From Kocuria sp. cx-455 (GTDB lineage: Bacteria; Actinomycetota; Actinomycetes; Actinomycetales; Micrococcaceae): a stretch of DNA of 64,000 nt. The notes under the pieces were generated by a model. The model ran no database searches. It was given only the letters and a program-made list of their open reading frames with translations, and was not told the origin of the DNA. The DNA lies in the NCBI RefSeq assembly GCF_014698015.1, contig NZ_JACXBS010000002.1, positions 62,001 through 126,000 of the forward strand. The letters are read 5' to 3'. Below, piece by piece: positions 34,249 to 43,927 of the stretch. Within the stretch, counting starts at the first letter, position 1, and the number at the start of each line of letters is the position of its first letter. A program made the translations under genes and the position numbers.

Positions 34249-35685
34249 ATGACTACGGCCATCGTCGTCGGCAGCGGACCCAACGGCCTGGCGGGCGCGA
34301 TCACACTCGCCCGGGCCGGCATGGAGGTGACCGTCCTGGAGGCCGCCGGGACCATTGGCGGCGGCACCCGCACGAGCGAGCTCACCGTTCCCGGGCTGCT
34401 GCACGATCACTGCTCCGCGTTCCACCCGATGGGCCTGGCAGCCCCATTTTTCACCGGCCTCGACCTGGGGGCGCACGGGGTGCAGTGGCGCTGGGCGCCG
34501 GTTGAGGCGGCGCACCCCCTCGACGACGGTAGCGCGGGTGTGCTGCACCGTTCACTTGAGGCGACCTGCGCCGGGCTGGGTGCGGACGGGTCCGCGTGGC
34601 GGCGTGTGTTCGAGCCCCTTGTCGAGCACCTGAACGAGTTGTTCGAGGACCTCATGCGTCCGATACTGCATGTACCCGCGCATCCGGTGTCTCTGGCGCG
34701 CTTCGGGGCCCGTGCCGGGTTGTCGGCCACCGCACTCGGGCGTGCTTTCCGCACGCCTGAGGCTCGGGCACTGTTCACCGGGGCAGCCGCGCATGCCATT
34801 CATCCGCTCACCCGGCCCGCGACCTCTGCTATTGGGCTCATGCTGTTGGCCGCCGGACACCGGGTCGGCTGGCCGGTCCCGGAGGGCGGCTCGGCCGTCA
34901 TCACAGCGGCCCTCGCGCAGATCCTCGTCGAGCACGGCGGCCGGATCGAGACCGGAGTGCGCGTGCGTTCACTGTCCGAGCTGCCGCCCACGGATCTGAT
35001 ACTGCTCGACGTGGCGCCCGACGTCGCCATCGCGCTGGCCGGCGATGCATTGCCGACACGGGTGCACCGCGCTTACCAGCGTTTCCGACGCGCCCCCGGC
35101 GCCTTCAAGCTCGACCTCGCCGTGGAGGGCGGCCTGCCCTGGGCCAACACGGACTGCAATCGCGCCGGCACGGTGCACGTCGGTGGTGCCGCAGCCCAGG
35201 TGGTTGCCGCCGAACGTGAGGTGTATGCCGGTCGGATGCCGGAGCGGCCTTTCATGCTCGTCGGGCAGCAGTACCTGGCGGATCCGGCCCGATCGAGGGG
35301 CAACGTGCACCCGGTCTGGGCCTACGCCCACGTACCCTTCGGTTACGCGGGTGACGCGACGGAGGCGATGCTCGCCCAGCTCGAACGTTTCGCCCCGGGC
35401 GCCCGGGAACGCATTGTGGCCACCGTGGCGACCACGCCGACGCAGTGGGAGAGCTACAATCCAAACTTCGTCGGCGGTGACATCATCACGGGCGCGAATT
35501 CGCCGCGTCAGTTACTCGCCCGGCCTCGGCCTGCCCTGAACCCCTACGCCACCGGCATCGCGGGAGTGTATCTGTGCTCTGCGGCAACGCCCCCCGGCGG
35601 GGGCGTGCACGGCATGTGCGGGTACAACGCGGCGACCATTGCGCTGGCGGACTTGCGTACTGGTGGACCTGCAAAGGCGTACTGA
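34249..35685 (+). CDS. FAD-dependent phytoene-desaturase-like oxidoreductase
   Basis: A 478-residue flavoprotein. AIVVGSGPNGLAGAITLARAG is the FAD dinucleotide site, followed by VLEAAGTIGGGTRTSEL. The C-terminal GVYLCSAATPPGGGVHGMCGYNAA is the second FAD contact of the phytoene dehydrogenase/CrtI-related family. No carotenoid genes lie nearby, so another hydrophobic substrate is likely. Confidence 0.9.
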   Translation: MTTAIVVGSGPNGLAGAITLARAGMEVTVLEAAGTIGGGTRTSELTVPGLLHDHCSAFHPMGLAAPFFTGLDLGAHGVQWRWAPVEAAHPLDDGSAGVLHRSLEATCAGLGADGSAWRRVFEPLVEHLNELFEDLMRPILHVPAHPVSLARFGARAGLSATALGRAFRTPEARALFTGAAAHAIHPLTRPATSAIGLMLLAAGHRVGWPVPEGGSAVITAALAQILVEHGGRIETGVRVRSLSELPPTDLILLDVAPDVAIALAGDALPTRVHRAYQRFRRAPGAFKLDLAVEGGLPWANTDCNRAGTVHVGGAAAQVVAAEREVYAGRMPERPFMLVGQQYLADPARSRGNVHPVWAYAHVPFGYAGDATEAMLAQLERFAPGARERIVATVATTPTQWESYNPNFVGGDIITGANSPRQLLARPRPALNPYATGIAGVYLCSAATPPGGGVHGMCGYNAATIALADLRTGGPAKAY

Positions 35686-35843
35686 TCAGCCAGCCCACCA
35701 CCCTTACCGGGGATAGGTGGGTCTTGGGGCCATGGTAAGGTTCTGCACTACTTCGAGGCCGGCCCAGCGCTCAAAGTGAAATCCGTTATCCGTATGGTCT
35801 GGTCGAGGCTGATGAAGCCCCTCGTTGCCCTGACCATCCTGCC

Positions 35844-36632
35844 TCATCCCTCAGGGGCGGCCTCGCTCATTGCGCAGATCTGGAAACTCGCGCCCTCCGG
35901 GTCGGCAACAGTGGCAATGCGCCCGAACGGTGAATCCACGGGGCCGTCCAGCAGGCTCCCGCCCAATTCCCGGACCCTGTCGACGGCGGCATCGCATTCC
36001 GCCACACCCAGGTAAATGCGCCACCCGGTGGCCGTCTCCGGCATTATCCCCCTCGCATCCCCTATTCCCCAGCTTGCACCCTCACCCTGGCCGTTGGTCA
36101 CGTAGCGGAAGTCGTCATTTTCCATGGGCTCGCTCAGCGGCATGAGGTCGGCGTCGAACACGGCGGTGTAGAAGGCAGCGGCGTCGTCAAAGCGTTGCGT
36201 CATCAACTCGAACCACACGGGGGATCCGGTGAACTCGTAGCCCTCGAGCTCCAAGGCCTGCCATAGTCCGATAACGGCGCCCGTTGGGTCGAGAACCACG
36301 GCCATCCGACCGGAGTCGCCGACGTCGTACGCGGATGTCACCACGGTGCCGCCGGCGGCCGTGACCTTTGCCAGGCGGGCGTCGGCGTTGTCGACGGCGA
36401 GGAAGACTCCCCACTCGGAGGGGATGTCTTCGCCCTGCGGGCACATCATACCGGAGACATCCATAACGCCTCCCACCAGGGCGCCGTTGTTGCGGATCAG
36501 ATTGTAATGGTGGAAGTCCTCGCCGAGGTCCTCGAACGTCCAGCCGAACAGGCCGGCGTAGAAAGTCTTTGCGGCGTCGAGGTCGTGGATGCCGAGGTCG
36601 AGCCAGGTGCTGGTACCGGTGGTCCGGGTCAT
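35844..36632 (-). CDS. two-domain VOC (glyoxalase-like) protein
   Basis: A 262-residue protein with two vicinal-oxygen-chelate domains: residues 8-125 (WLDLGIHDLDAAKTFYAGLFGW to ALELEGYEF) and residues 135-257 (WFELMTQRFDDAAAFYTAVF to DPEGASFQICAM). The layout is common in actinomycetes and resembles hydroxylase-type SnoaL/CFP30B proteins. Metal ligands are only partly preserved, so function is unknown. Confidence 0.9.
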   Translation of the reverse strand: MTRTTGTSTWLDLGIHDLDAAKTFYAGLFGWTFEDLGEDFHHYNLIRNNGALVGGVMDVSGMMCPQGEDIPSEWGVFLAVDNADARLAKVTAAGGTVVTSAYDVGDSGRMAVVLDPTGAVIGLWQALELEGYEFTGSPVWFELMTQRFDDAAAFYTAVFDADLMPLSEPMENDDFRYVTNGQGEGASWGIGDARGIMPETATGWRIYLGVAECDAAVDRVRELGGSLLDGPVDSPFGRIATVADPEGASFQICAMSEAAPEG

Positions 36633-36765
36633 GATTCCTCCTGGGGTCCGTGGGCCTCGTGGCCGATCGGTAACTTCACCCTACGGATGTGGGCCGGGAG
36701 AACTTTGTCCGATCCTGCGCAGCTGTGCCCGCGGGAGATCGCGCGGCAGTGCCCGCGAGGCACGG

Positions 36766-37265
36766 TCAGGGCGGACACAAGCTGGGGAGCGCCGCCAGTA
36801 ACGGAACCCGGCGCGCTGCTCCCTGCGGTCCGAAACGCAGCGTGACCTCGCACGCGCCGGTGATGGGATGCGGGTGCGCCGCGACCACGGGGGCCGCGGG
36901 CACCAACTGTTCCAACGGATCGGCCTGCGCTGCCACCGCGAACCCCAACAGGTACGGCGCCCCTCGCACAGCGGCAGCCGCACCCGGGTGGCCCCTGAAA
37001 CCAACGCCCCGGCATGGGGTAGCCCGATGGGTACGGGATGTGGGAACCAGCCCACCCATATCAACGCTTCCCCACGTGGGGCGAAAGGTATGGGGATCTC
37101 GAGCCGCATGGTCGCCGTGCCAGGGCCCGGAGCCGGCACCATGAACGGACGGGGTTGCCGGTCACCTATCACGTCCGCGAGGTCGAAGACCGATGTCCAC
37201 TGCTCCACCGTCAGACCAATGGTGATGCGGGTCATGGTCCCAATTGTAGGAGGCCGCACCGACAT
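36766..37265 (-). pseudogene. hypothetical protein with frameshift
   Basis: ATG 37265 follows GGAGGG and reads SVRPPTIGTMTRITIGLTV, LEIPIPFAPRGEALIWVGW and LPHAGALVSGATRV. The frame then becomes arginine-rich nonsense, while the next frame continues AAAAVRGAPYLLGFAVAAQ, ADPLEQLVPAAPVVAAHPHP and ITGACEVTLRFGPQG to a TGA at 36766. One frameshift near 36975 joins the halves into a protein of about 165 residues. I recognise no family. Confidence 0.55.
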
Positions 37266-37574
37266 AGTGTTCCCTCCAACCAAACGGGAGAGCAGCGACA
37301 TGTCAGATCGAAGCAGTACTGGACACGGCCCCAAACGGCGGCAGCGGGCCGGAGTGAGCCCTCGTGCACAGGATCGGTACCCGGAGGATCAACAGTAGCC
37401 ACGCAGGACGGCAACGCAGCTGAGCTTCCCCTGTCACCCCGCAACCCGCAAGGTCACCCGGGAACCCGCGCGGCAGGGGTGAACACGGCAACCCCGCCGG
37501 TCCATGCCCCGTCGTCTTCGGGGCTTACGGTCTTGACCGGTTCCCGGGCGCTGGAGCCCGGGAACCGGTCGCGG
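37266..37574. other. intergenic region with possible 32-codon ORF
   Basis: A small frame at 37300-37398 (+) starts MSDRSSTGHGPKRRQRAG behind GGGAG; it may encode a basic peptide but has no other support. The rest is non-coding and ends in a strong hairpin next to the Rv2629-like gene. Confidence 0.4.
37535..37570. terminator. terminator-like hairpin
   Basis: GACCGGTTCCCGGGC, 6 bases, GCCCGGGAACCGGTC: 15-base perfect arms, 4 bases after the stop of the gene on the minus strand. No T tract. Confidence 0.75.
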
Positions 37575-38744
37575 TCATTGGTGGATCGACTCTTCCTCGC
37601 GCTCGTGGGGTGATTGATCACGGTCCGGATCTGCCGCGGTCTCGCGGCCGTGGTCCCCGGACATGCTCGAGAGACTGTTCGACGGCGTTGCCTCGTCCCG
37701 CCATCGCAACAGCGCACCCACACCCTCCGGCAGACTCACGTACTCCTCACCCAGGGTGGAGATCTCGGCATCGGTTGCAAGAGCCTGCCGGGCGAGTTCT
37801 TCAGCGTTGTCCGGCTCGCCACCGATCGTCAGGATGAGCTCTGACACCTGACCGCGCTGCAAGGCCCCGGCGACCTCGGCCGCGCCGGCCACGGATTCGC
37901 CACCGCGACTCTGGTTCTCGGTGAACGTATCCGCCAGTTGCCGTTGCCGCTCCGCGATGAACCCTTCGGTCACGCGGGCCAATTCTTCGCGGAACGATGC
38001 ACGATCAAGGCTCTGCCCGCGCGTGCCTCCCGGGACCTCCTTCAAGATGGCCAGCGCCTCCTTGCCGAGTTCCTCCTTCAACAACGACTGCGCCCGGACG
38101 TCACCGGTCAACAACAGCATGTCCAGTTGGCGCTCCCGGACAATTGAGTCGACCTTTGCGGCCACCGCCTCCGCATTGCGTTCCCAAGAATCTTCCACGC
38201 GAGCTTCCTGGTTACTGGAGCGCCAACCATGTTGGGAACCACCGCCCACGCTGGCTTTGTGCAGTTCATCGTGGCCCCCGTCCACGGAGGCGTCCTCACC
38301 CAAACCGTTGTCATTCTTAGTAATCTTGGGATTTTCGGGAGCGCGGAGATGCAGATCCGCGCCGGAACGGTCTACCTCCACGAGCAATTGCCGAACAGCC
38401 TGCGGAATCAGCTGCAGCAGAGGTAACAGGACCGGCTCAGCGCCCCAGTGGGCAGAATCCTCGCGCGGGGGCGCCGGTAACACTCGGTCGACCAGAATGG
38501 CTGATCCGGTCGCCAGAATGGCGCGGCCATGCCGCCCGCCCACGGGTGAGGGCTCCAACAGCGTGGTCTCAATCTCCTCGAGGATCTCGTCCGGGGCACC
38601 GTCCTCTGCAAGTTTCGAACGGAAATGTCCCCATCGGGTGGACAGCCCCGAAGCGGAGCTGGGATCGGTTCGAGTGGAGTCGATGTAGATCGACAGGAAC
38701 GGTCCATCGGTCTCGAGCACGGGCATGAGCCAAGACAGGTTCAC
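37575..38744 (-). CDS. Rv2629-like protein (bacterial eRF1/baeRF family)
   Basis: A 389-residue soluble protein of the Vms1/baeRF superfamily, related to eukaryotic release factor 1. GPFLSIYIDSTRTDP opens it and LLLTGDVRAQSLLKEEL lies in the nucleotide-fold domain. LAPF-type GGQ is not obvious, as in many bacterial members. Rv2629 is a hypoxia-linked gene in mycobacteria. GTG 38744 has GGAGG 5 bases upstream. A proline- and acid-rich tail (DHGRETAADPDRDQSPHE) ends the protein. Confidence 0.85.
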   Translation of the reverse strand: MNLSWLMPVLETDGPFLSIYIDSTRTDPSSASGLSTRWGHFRSKLAEDGAPDEILEEIETTLLEPSPVGGRHGRAILATGSAILVDRVLPAPPREDSAHWGAEPVLLPLLQLIPQAVRQLLVEVDRSGADLHLRAPENPKITKNDNGLGEDASVDGGHDELHKASVGGGSQHGWRSSNQEARVEDSWERNAEAVAAKVDSIVRERQLDMLLLTGDVRAQSLLKEELGKEALAILKEVPGGTRGQSLDRASFREELARVTEGFIAERQRQLADTFTENQSRGGESVAGAAEVAGALQRGQVSELILTIGGEPDNAEELARQALATDAEISTLGEEYVSLPEGVGALLRWRDEATPSNSLSSMSGDHGRETAADPDRDQSPHEREEESIHQ

Positions 38745-38902
38745 GGTGACCTCCTGGTTACTTGTCGGGCGACAGGACGCCACAGTGTGGCGCCGTGGTG
38801 CAGCTCACTGTTCCATGCAAATCGACCGGGGACAAGGGACTACCCCTGACGGTTGAGTACCGAAAATTTGGAGGTTCCATGAGAATGCGGGCTGCGACAC
38901 TG

Positions 38903-40903
38903 TCAGTCCCAGTTCATGTCCCACACGGGATCCGCGTACCGGTTCCGCAGGAATTCGCCGACCACCGCGGCGCCCAGATCCTCCGGATCCGGGGCAACCA
39001 CCCGGCCCCCGGCACGTTGGGCCATGGCCTGCACGAAGCGCACCAGGCCCGGGTCATCACCGAGCCTGAAGAACGTGATCTCAGCACCCTGCCGGGTAAC
39101 CTTGTCCAGTTCGGTCACCGTGGTCATGAGGGTTTGGCGATCCGGGGGATACGAGAACCACGCCTCGCCATGGGTCATCAAGTGGGCGGTGGGTTCTCCG
39201 TCGGTCACCACCAGTAGCACCGGTTGCATGTTGGGGTGCTGGCGAAAGAATCGGCCGGCGAGCAGGAGACCGTGGTGCAGATTGGTGCCTTGTTCGTGCC
39301 ACGCGGGAAGCGATGTCAATTCACCGATGTCCATCCGCTGGGCGTACCGACCGAAGGTGATCAGCTCCAGCCGATCACCCCGGAACCGGGTGGAGAGCAA
39401 ATGATGCAGTGCCAGTGCGGTGCGTTTCATGGGCACCCAGCGGTTGTTGAGTGCCATGGAGAACGAGGTGTCCACGAGCAGCACCACGGCCGCCTGCGTG
39501 CGCGCCTCGGTCTCACGCACCTCGATGTCCTGCACGTGGATGCGCAGCCCCTCCATCGGGTCCTGACCGGCCGCCGCGGTGCGGCCGATCGCGTTGGTGA
39601 CGGTGCGCGTGACATCCCACGGTTCCACGTCCCCGAATTCCCAGGCTCGGCTGGACCCGGTCTGTTCACCCGCCGCTCCGGCCAGACGGGTGTCCCGGCG
39701 ACCCTGGCGACCGGAAATCCGCCCGGCGGCGTCGCGCAACAGGGACTGACCGAGTTTGCGCATGGCGCGCGGGGACAACTTCAGGTCCCCGTCCGTGCCG
39801 CGGCGAAGGTAGCCGCTGTCCTGCATCGCCTTCTCCAGCTCGGCCAGGGTGCGCGCCGAGACCGCGGCATCGTCGCCGAGCTGGCGCGAGAGCGCCTCGA
39901 TGTCCAGATCCGACAGCGTGGACCCCGAATAGGACTGCGAGAGCTGTTCGGCCAGGGAATCGAGATCCGCCAGGTCTTGGAGCACCCCTGTGCCGTCGCC
40001 CAGCCCCAGACCCTGATCGCCGTCGAACTGCTCGGAACCTGTCCAGTCCTCTCCGGGGCGCAGGGCCTGCAGGGACGCGTCCAGGCGATCCAGCTGGGAC
40101 ATCAACTCGGGCGAGCCGAAGGCCTGCGCGGACAGCGCCATCAACTCGTCGCGTTGCTCCTGGGTCATGGAGCGCATCATGCGCTGGGCGGCGGCCGAGC
40201 GTTGGGCGAGCGCGTCGATCAGCTCGTCCACGTCCTGTGGGTTCTCGGGGAACTGGTCCCCGTGCTTGGCCATGAACTCTTCGAAGTCTTCCGGCGTGTC
40301 CTCGCCGCGCGCGTGCTTGTCCAGCAAATCGTTGAGGTCGCTCAACATCTCCGCCACGGCCTGTCGGTCCTCGTCGGTGGCGTTCTCCAAGGCCTGCTTC
40401 ATGCCCGCAAAACGCTGGTCGAGCATTTCGCGGCCCAGTAGATCCTTGATCTGCTCGTAGTGCTGCCGGGCGGTGTCGGACTGCCAGTCGTAGTCGGCGA
40501 GTTCGGTCACGGCAGCGGCGGGTGAGGTGGGCAGGCTGTCCAATTGCATTTCGCGGAACTGCCGGTCCAGGGGATCCATGCGAGCGTCTCGCAGGAACTG
40601 GTTGCGTTCCTCGCGCAGCGCCTTCTCCAGTAGCTCCTTGACCTCCTGGATCGTGCCGTCCAAGCGATGCTTGCTCAGCAGATCACGACGTCGCTGGTGC
40701 ACCTTGCGCGCCAGGTCGTCCAGTCCGCGCTGGTTGCGTCCGCCCCGGCGCAGGAACTCTCGCATTGCTTGTTCCGGGGAGTACCCGGACATGACGTCCT
40801 CGGCCACGGCGTCGAGCGCTTCGGCGAGATCGACGGGTGGTGCCAGGGGATCGGGGCCCCCGGCGTAGCGGCCGTACCGGGAGGACCTGTGGCGGTTACG
40901 CAT
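38903..40903 (-). CDS. VWA-domain protein paired with MoxR/ChlI-type AAA+ ATPase
   Basis: A 666-residue protein. About 430 residues are helical and charged (long stretches such as DLLSKHRLDGTIQEVKELLE). The C-terminal von Willebrand A domain has a MIDAS: DTSFSM, then LLVVTDGEPTAH. AAA+/VWA pairs act as metal-chelatase or chaperone machines that remodel partner proteins; the partner here is unknown. It lies 8 bases downstream of the AAA+ gene and is surely co-transcribed with it. Confidence 0.9.
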   Translation of the reverse strand: MRNRHRSSRYGRYAGGPDPLAPPVDLAEALDAVAEDVMSGYSPEQAMREFLRRGGRNQRGLDDLARKVHQRRRDLLSKHRLDGTIQEVKELLEKALREERNQFLRDARMDPLDRQFREMQLDSLPTSPAAAVTELADYDWQSDTARQHYEQIKDLLGREMLDQRFAGMKQALENATDEDRQAVAEMLSDLNDLLDKHARGEDTPEDFEEFMAKHGDQFPENPQDVDELIDALAQRSAAAQRMMRSMTQEQRDELMALSAQAFGSPELMSQLDRLDASLQALRPGEDWTGSEQFDGDQGLGLGDGTGVLQDLADLDSLAEQLSQSYSGSTLSDLDIEALSRQLGDDAAVSARTLAELEKAMQDSGYLRRGTDGDLKLSPRAMRKLGQSLLRDAAGRISGRQGRRDTRLAGAAGEQTGSSRAWEFGDVEPWDVTRTVTNAIGRTAAAGQDPMEGLRIHVQDIEVRETEARTQAAVVLLVDTSFSMALNNRWVPMKRTALALHHLLSTRFRGDRLELITFGRYAQRMDIGELTSLPAWHEQGTNLHHGLLLAGRFFRQHPNMQPVLLVVTDGEPTAHLMTHGEAWFSYPPDRQTLMTTVTELDKVTRQGAEITFFRLGDDPGLVRFVQAMAQRAGGRVVAPDPEDLGAAVVGEFLRNRYADPVWDMNWD

Positions 40904-40911
40904 GATGGCCT

Positions 40912-42300
40912 CTATCCGTAGACGGTTTCCCCGTCACCGGTTTCCTTGGAGAGCTGCCGAACCAGGAACAACCCTTCGAGGGCCAACTCGATGGCGGTGG
41001 CACGGTGACCGGGGGTGTCCCCGCCCACCTGGGATGCGACCTGGTCGTACAGGTCGCTGTCCTCCAGTTCGGGCAGGGCGTCCAGGAACTCCTGGGCGGT
41101 GACCTGTTCACCTGTGGTAATGGTGCGCTGGCCGTCGAAAGCCTCCACGAGCGGACCGAAATCCAACCCTCGGAAATGGTCCCGAACGGCGTCTGCGGTC
41201 GCGGTGCGCAGCAGGTGCCCCAGGATCTCGTCCTCGCGACCTTCTTCTCCGGACTCGAACTCGATCTTGCCGCCCAGCACGTCCACGGCACTGTCCACGT
41301 CCACGAGGCGCGCCACGGCGTCCTCACCGGAGCGCACCGTGGCGCGATGTCTTGCCGCGGCGGCAATGGTTTCCGCGCCGGCGATCGCGAAACGCGCTGA
41401 GACGCCCGAGGCCTGGTTGACTGCATTCGACTCGCGTAGCGCGCGCGTGAAGCGAGCCAGGATTTCCAGGATCACCTCCGGGACCTCGGCCGTCAGATGG
41501 GCCTCCTGGCGAATCACGGCCATCTCGTCCGCAAGTTCCAGGGGATAGTGGGTGCGGATCTCGGCCCCGAAACGGTCCTTGAGCGGGGTGATGATCCGAC
41601 CGCGGTTCGTGTAGTCCTCCGGGTTGGCGGAGGCGACGACCAGGACGTCCAGGGGCAGGCGCAGCACGTAGCCGCGGATCTGGATGTCACGCTCCTCCAT
41701 GACGTTGAGCAGTGCGACCTGGATGCGTTCAGCCAGGTCAGGAAGTTCATTCAGCGCCACGATGCCCCGATTGGCGCGGGGGACCAGGCCGAAGTGGATG
41801 GTTTCGGGGTCACCCAGTCGGCGACCCTCGGCCACGCGCATGGGGTCCACGTCGCCGATCAGGTCGGCCACGGAGGTGTCCGGGGTGGACAGCTTCTCCA
41901 CGTACCGATCGGTGCGGTGCCGCCAGACGACGGGAAGGGCATCACCCTCAAGGGCTGCGCGGGTCACGGATTCAGCGGTGATGGGATCGTACGGATGCTC
42001 GTTGAGCTCTGACCCCTCGATCACCGGGCTCCACTCATCGAGCAATCCGGGCAGGGTGCGCAGTAGACGGGTCTTACCCTGGCCTCGCTCACCCAACAGC
42101 ACGATGTCATGACCGGCAATCAGGGCTCGCTCGAGCTGCGGGATGACCGTGCGGTCAAAGCCGTGCAGGCCCGACCACGGATTCTCCCCGGCCGCCAGCG
42201 CGGCCAGGAGGTTGTCGCGAATTTCTTCGCGCAGGGTTTTCAGGACGTGACCTGCGGCGCGCAAGTCACCTACGGTGCGGATCTCAGGCTGAACGCTCAC
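40912..42300 (-). CDS. MoxR/magnesium-chelatase-I-like AAA+ ATPase
   Basis: A 462-residue ATPase. Walker A is GERGQGKTRLL (about residue 70), Walker B with NELPDLAERIQVALLNVMEE contains GIVALNE, and the sensor ASANPEDYTNRGRIITPLKDRF is typical of the ChlI/MoxR group. It drives the downstream VWA protein. GTG 42300 is chosen near the start of homology; GTG 42309 is also possible and neither has a strong ribosome-binding site. Divergent from the phosphatase gene. Confidence 0.9.
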   Translation of the reverse strand: MSVQPEIRTVGDLRAAGHVLKTLREEIRDNLLAALAAGENPWSGLHGFDRTVIPQLERALIAGHDIVLLGERGQGKTRLLRTLPGLLDEWSPVIEGSELNEHPYDPITAESVTRAALEGDALPVVWRHRTDRYVEKLSTPDTSVADLIGDVDPMRVAEGRRLGDPETIHFGLVPRANRGIVALNELPDLAERIQVALLNVMEERDIQIRGYVLRLPLDVLVVASANPEDYTNRGRIITPLKDRFGAEIRTHYPLELADEMAVIRQEAHLTAEVPEVILEILARFTRALRESNAVNQASGVSARFAIAGAETIAAAARHRATVRSGEDAVARLVDVDSAVDVLGGKIEFESGEEGREDEILGHLLRTATADAVRDHFRGLDFGPLVEAFDGQRTITTGEQVTAQEFLDALPELEDSDLYDQVASQVGGDTPGHRATAIELALEGLFLVRQLSKETGDGETVYG

Positions 42301-42422
42301 GCAAGCCACGCTACGCCCGGGGGCGGGCGGCGTCGACCCCTGAAAAGGGTGATGACGTCGCGTGACGGTCTTGGAACCGGCGGGCCGTGACGGGAAGGTT
42401 TCGGCCACCTAGGCTGGGCGAT

Positions 42423-43055
42423 GTGAGTCCCGAAACCACCACACTGCTCCTGGTCCGACATGGCCAGACACCCACCACCGGGCACGTCCTGCCCGGCCGC
42501 ACTCCGGGGTTGCACCTGTCCGACACCGGACGCGAGCAGGCGACGCGCGTGGCGACGCGACTGACCGACCTGGCGTTGACCGCGCTGTACTCATCCCCGT
42601 TGGAACGCACACGGGAGACCGCGCAGGCAACTGCGGACGCGACCGGTCTGCCGGTGCTGGAGGAGCATGGGCTGCTGGAACTGGACGTCGGGGACTGGGC
42701 AGGTGAGAACCTGGCCGACCTGGCACGCATGCCCGAATGGCAGACCGTGCAACACGAGCCCGCGAGCTTCACCTTTCCGGGGGGAGAAGGTTTCCAGGAC
42801 ATGCTGGAGCGGATGGTCGATGCGCTCGCTCGCATCCGCGCCGCTCATCCCGGTGGCACCATGGTGTGTTTTTCTCACGCGGACCCCATCCGGGCCGTGC
42901 TGGCACACGCCATGGGAACACCACTGGACAAGTTCCAGCGCCTCAGCGTGGGACCATGCTCGGTGTCCGCGATCGCCTACCCGCAGGGCCAGGACCCCGT
43001 GGTGCTGACCGTCAATTCCACGCAGGATTCCCTGGCCACGTTGACGGCGCAGTAA
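42423..43055 (+). CDS. histidine phosphatase, MSMEG_4193 family
   Basis: A 210-residue phosphoglycerate-mutase-like phosphatase. LLLVRHGQTPTTG has the phospho-accepting His, SSPLERTRETAQ the Arg and VCFSHADPIRAVL the second His. ADPIR is the MSMEG_4193-type variant of the motif. It lies 9 bases before the SCO1664-type gene. In many actinomycetes a DUF3090 gene sits between them; it is absent here. Confidence 0.9.
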   Translation: MSPETTTLLLVRHGQTPTTGHVLPGRTPGLHLSDTGREQATRVATRLTDLALTALYSSPLERTRETAQATADATGLPVLEEHGLLELDVGDWAGENLADLARMPEWQTVQHEPASFTFPGGEGFQDMLERMVDALARIRAAHPGGTMVCFSHADPIRAVLAHAMGTPLDKFQRLSVGPCSVSAIAYPQGQDPVVLTVNSTQDSLATLTAQ

Positions 43056-43064
43056 GGGGTCATC

Positions 43065-43769
43065 ATGGATGATCAGCGCACGCGTGAACTCCTGGAGCTC
43101 GGTGATATCGAAATCCTCGGGCAGCTCGTGGCGAGCAGCAACGAAACCTTTCTGGTCGAATTGACCCACGGGGACGATCAATGCTGGGCCATTTACAAGC
43201 CCGAGTTGGGGGAGCGGCCGCTGTACGACTTCGAACCGGGCCTCTACCGGCGTGAACGTGCGGCGTATCTGTTGAGTGAGTCGCTGGGCTGGGGGATCGT
43301 GCCACTCACCATCATTCGTGAGGATGGACCGTACGGTATCGGCTCGTTACAGCGGTTCATTGAAACGGACTTGGCGCAGCACTATTTTACCCTCTACACG
43401 GATTCCCCGGACTCCCACGAGGACCTCAAACGCATGGCGGTCTTCGATGTGCTGGCCAACAACACTGACCGTAAGGCCGGCCACGTCCTGCGGGGTCTCG
43501 ACGGGCGCATCTGGGGCATCGACCACGGGTTATGTTTTGCCGAGCCGTTCAAACTGCGAACGGTCATCTGGGATTTCGCCCGGGAACCCATTGCGGAGTC
43601 CTTGCTGAAGGACATCGGCCCCCTTGAACACCAGGTCCCGTCCGATGTGGCGGACCTGCTGACCGCCGGGGAGGTCCAGGCCATCCGGGAACGCGTGAGG
43701 GTCCTGGGGCTCGTGGGACGGCTGCCTGCGGATCCCACCGGGAGGAGGTTCCCGTGGCCGTTGATCTGA
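43065..43769 (+). CDS. SCO1664 family protein (PI3K/kinase-like fold)
   Basis: A 234-residue protein. FDVLANNTDRKAGHVLRG and WGIDHGLCFAEPFKLRTVIW are the catalytic-loop and DFG-like segments of a phosphatidylinositol-kinase-like fold (D.N.DRK and IDHG). The N-terminus has a lysine strand, CWAIYKPELGERPLYDF. Function is not established. Follows the phosphatase gene directly. Confidence 0.88.
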   Translation: MDDQRTRELLELGDIEILGQLVASSNETFLVELTHGDDQCWAIYKPELGERPLYDFEPGLYRRERAAYLLSESLGWGIVPLTIIREDGPYGIGSLQRFIETDLAQHYFTLYTDSPDSHEDLKRMAVFDVLANNTDRKAGHVLRGLDGRIWGIDHGLCFAEPFKLRTVIWDFAREPIAESLLKDIGPLEHQVPSDVADLLTAGEVQAIRERVRVLGLVGRLPADPTGRRFPWPLI

Positions 43770-43857
43770 ACGGGCACGCACACCGTGGCGCCGTCGGCGG
43801 AACGGTGTTCGACCGTTTTGGCGTGATGTGGTCCTTCTCGGCACCAGCTGACGACCA

Positions 43858-43874
43858 ATAGTAAGTACTATGAT
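43858..43874 (+). promoter_or_regulatory. putative operator/-10 of the formate dehydrogenase operon
   Basis: ATAGTA-AG-TACTAT is a palindrome (43858-43871) that overlaps a -10-like TATGAT (43869-43874). A weak CTGACG lies 15 bases upstream. It is the only A/T-rich spot in the gap before the acidic protein and fdhA. Confidence 0.45.
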
Positions 43875-43927
43875 CGCCCTACGGGCCGGTCGACGTGACC
43901 GAGCTCGCAGCGAGAAAGGAACCCCTC

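Noticed and set aside
39224-40441. Plus-strand frame of 405 codons opposite the VWA gene
   Set aside because: Shadow frame; the opposite strand has a MIDAS motif and coupled AAA+ partner.
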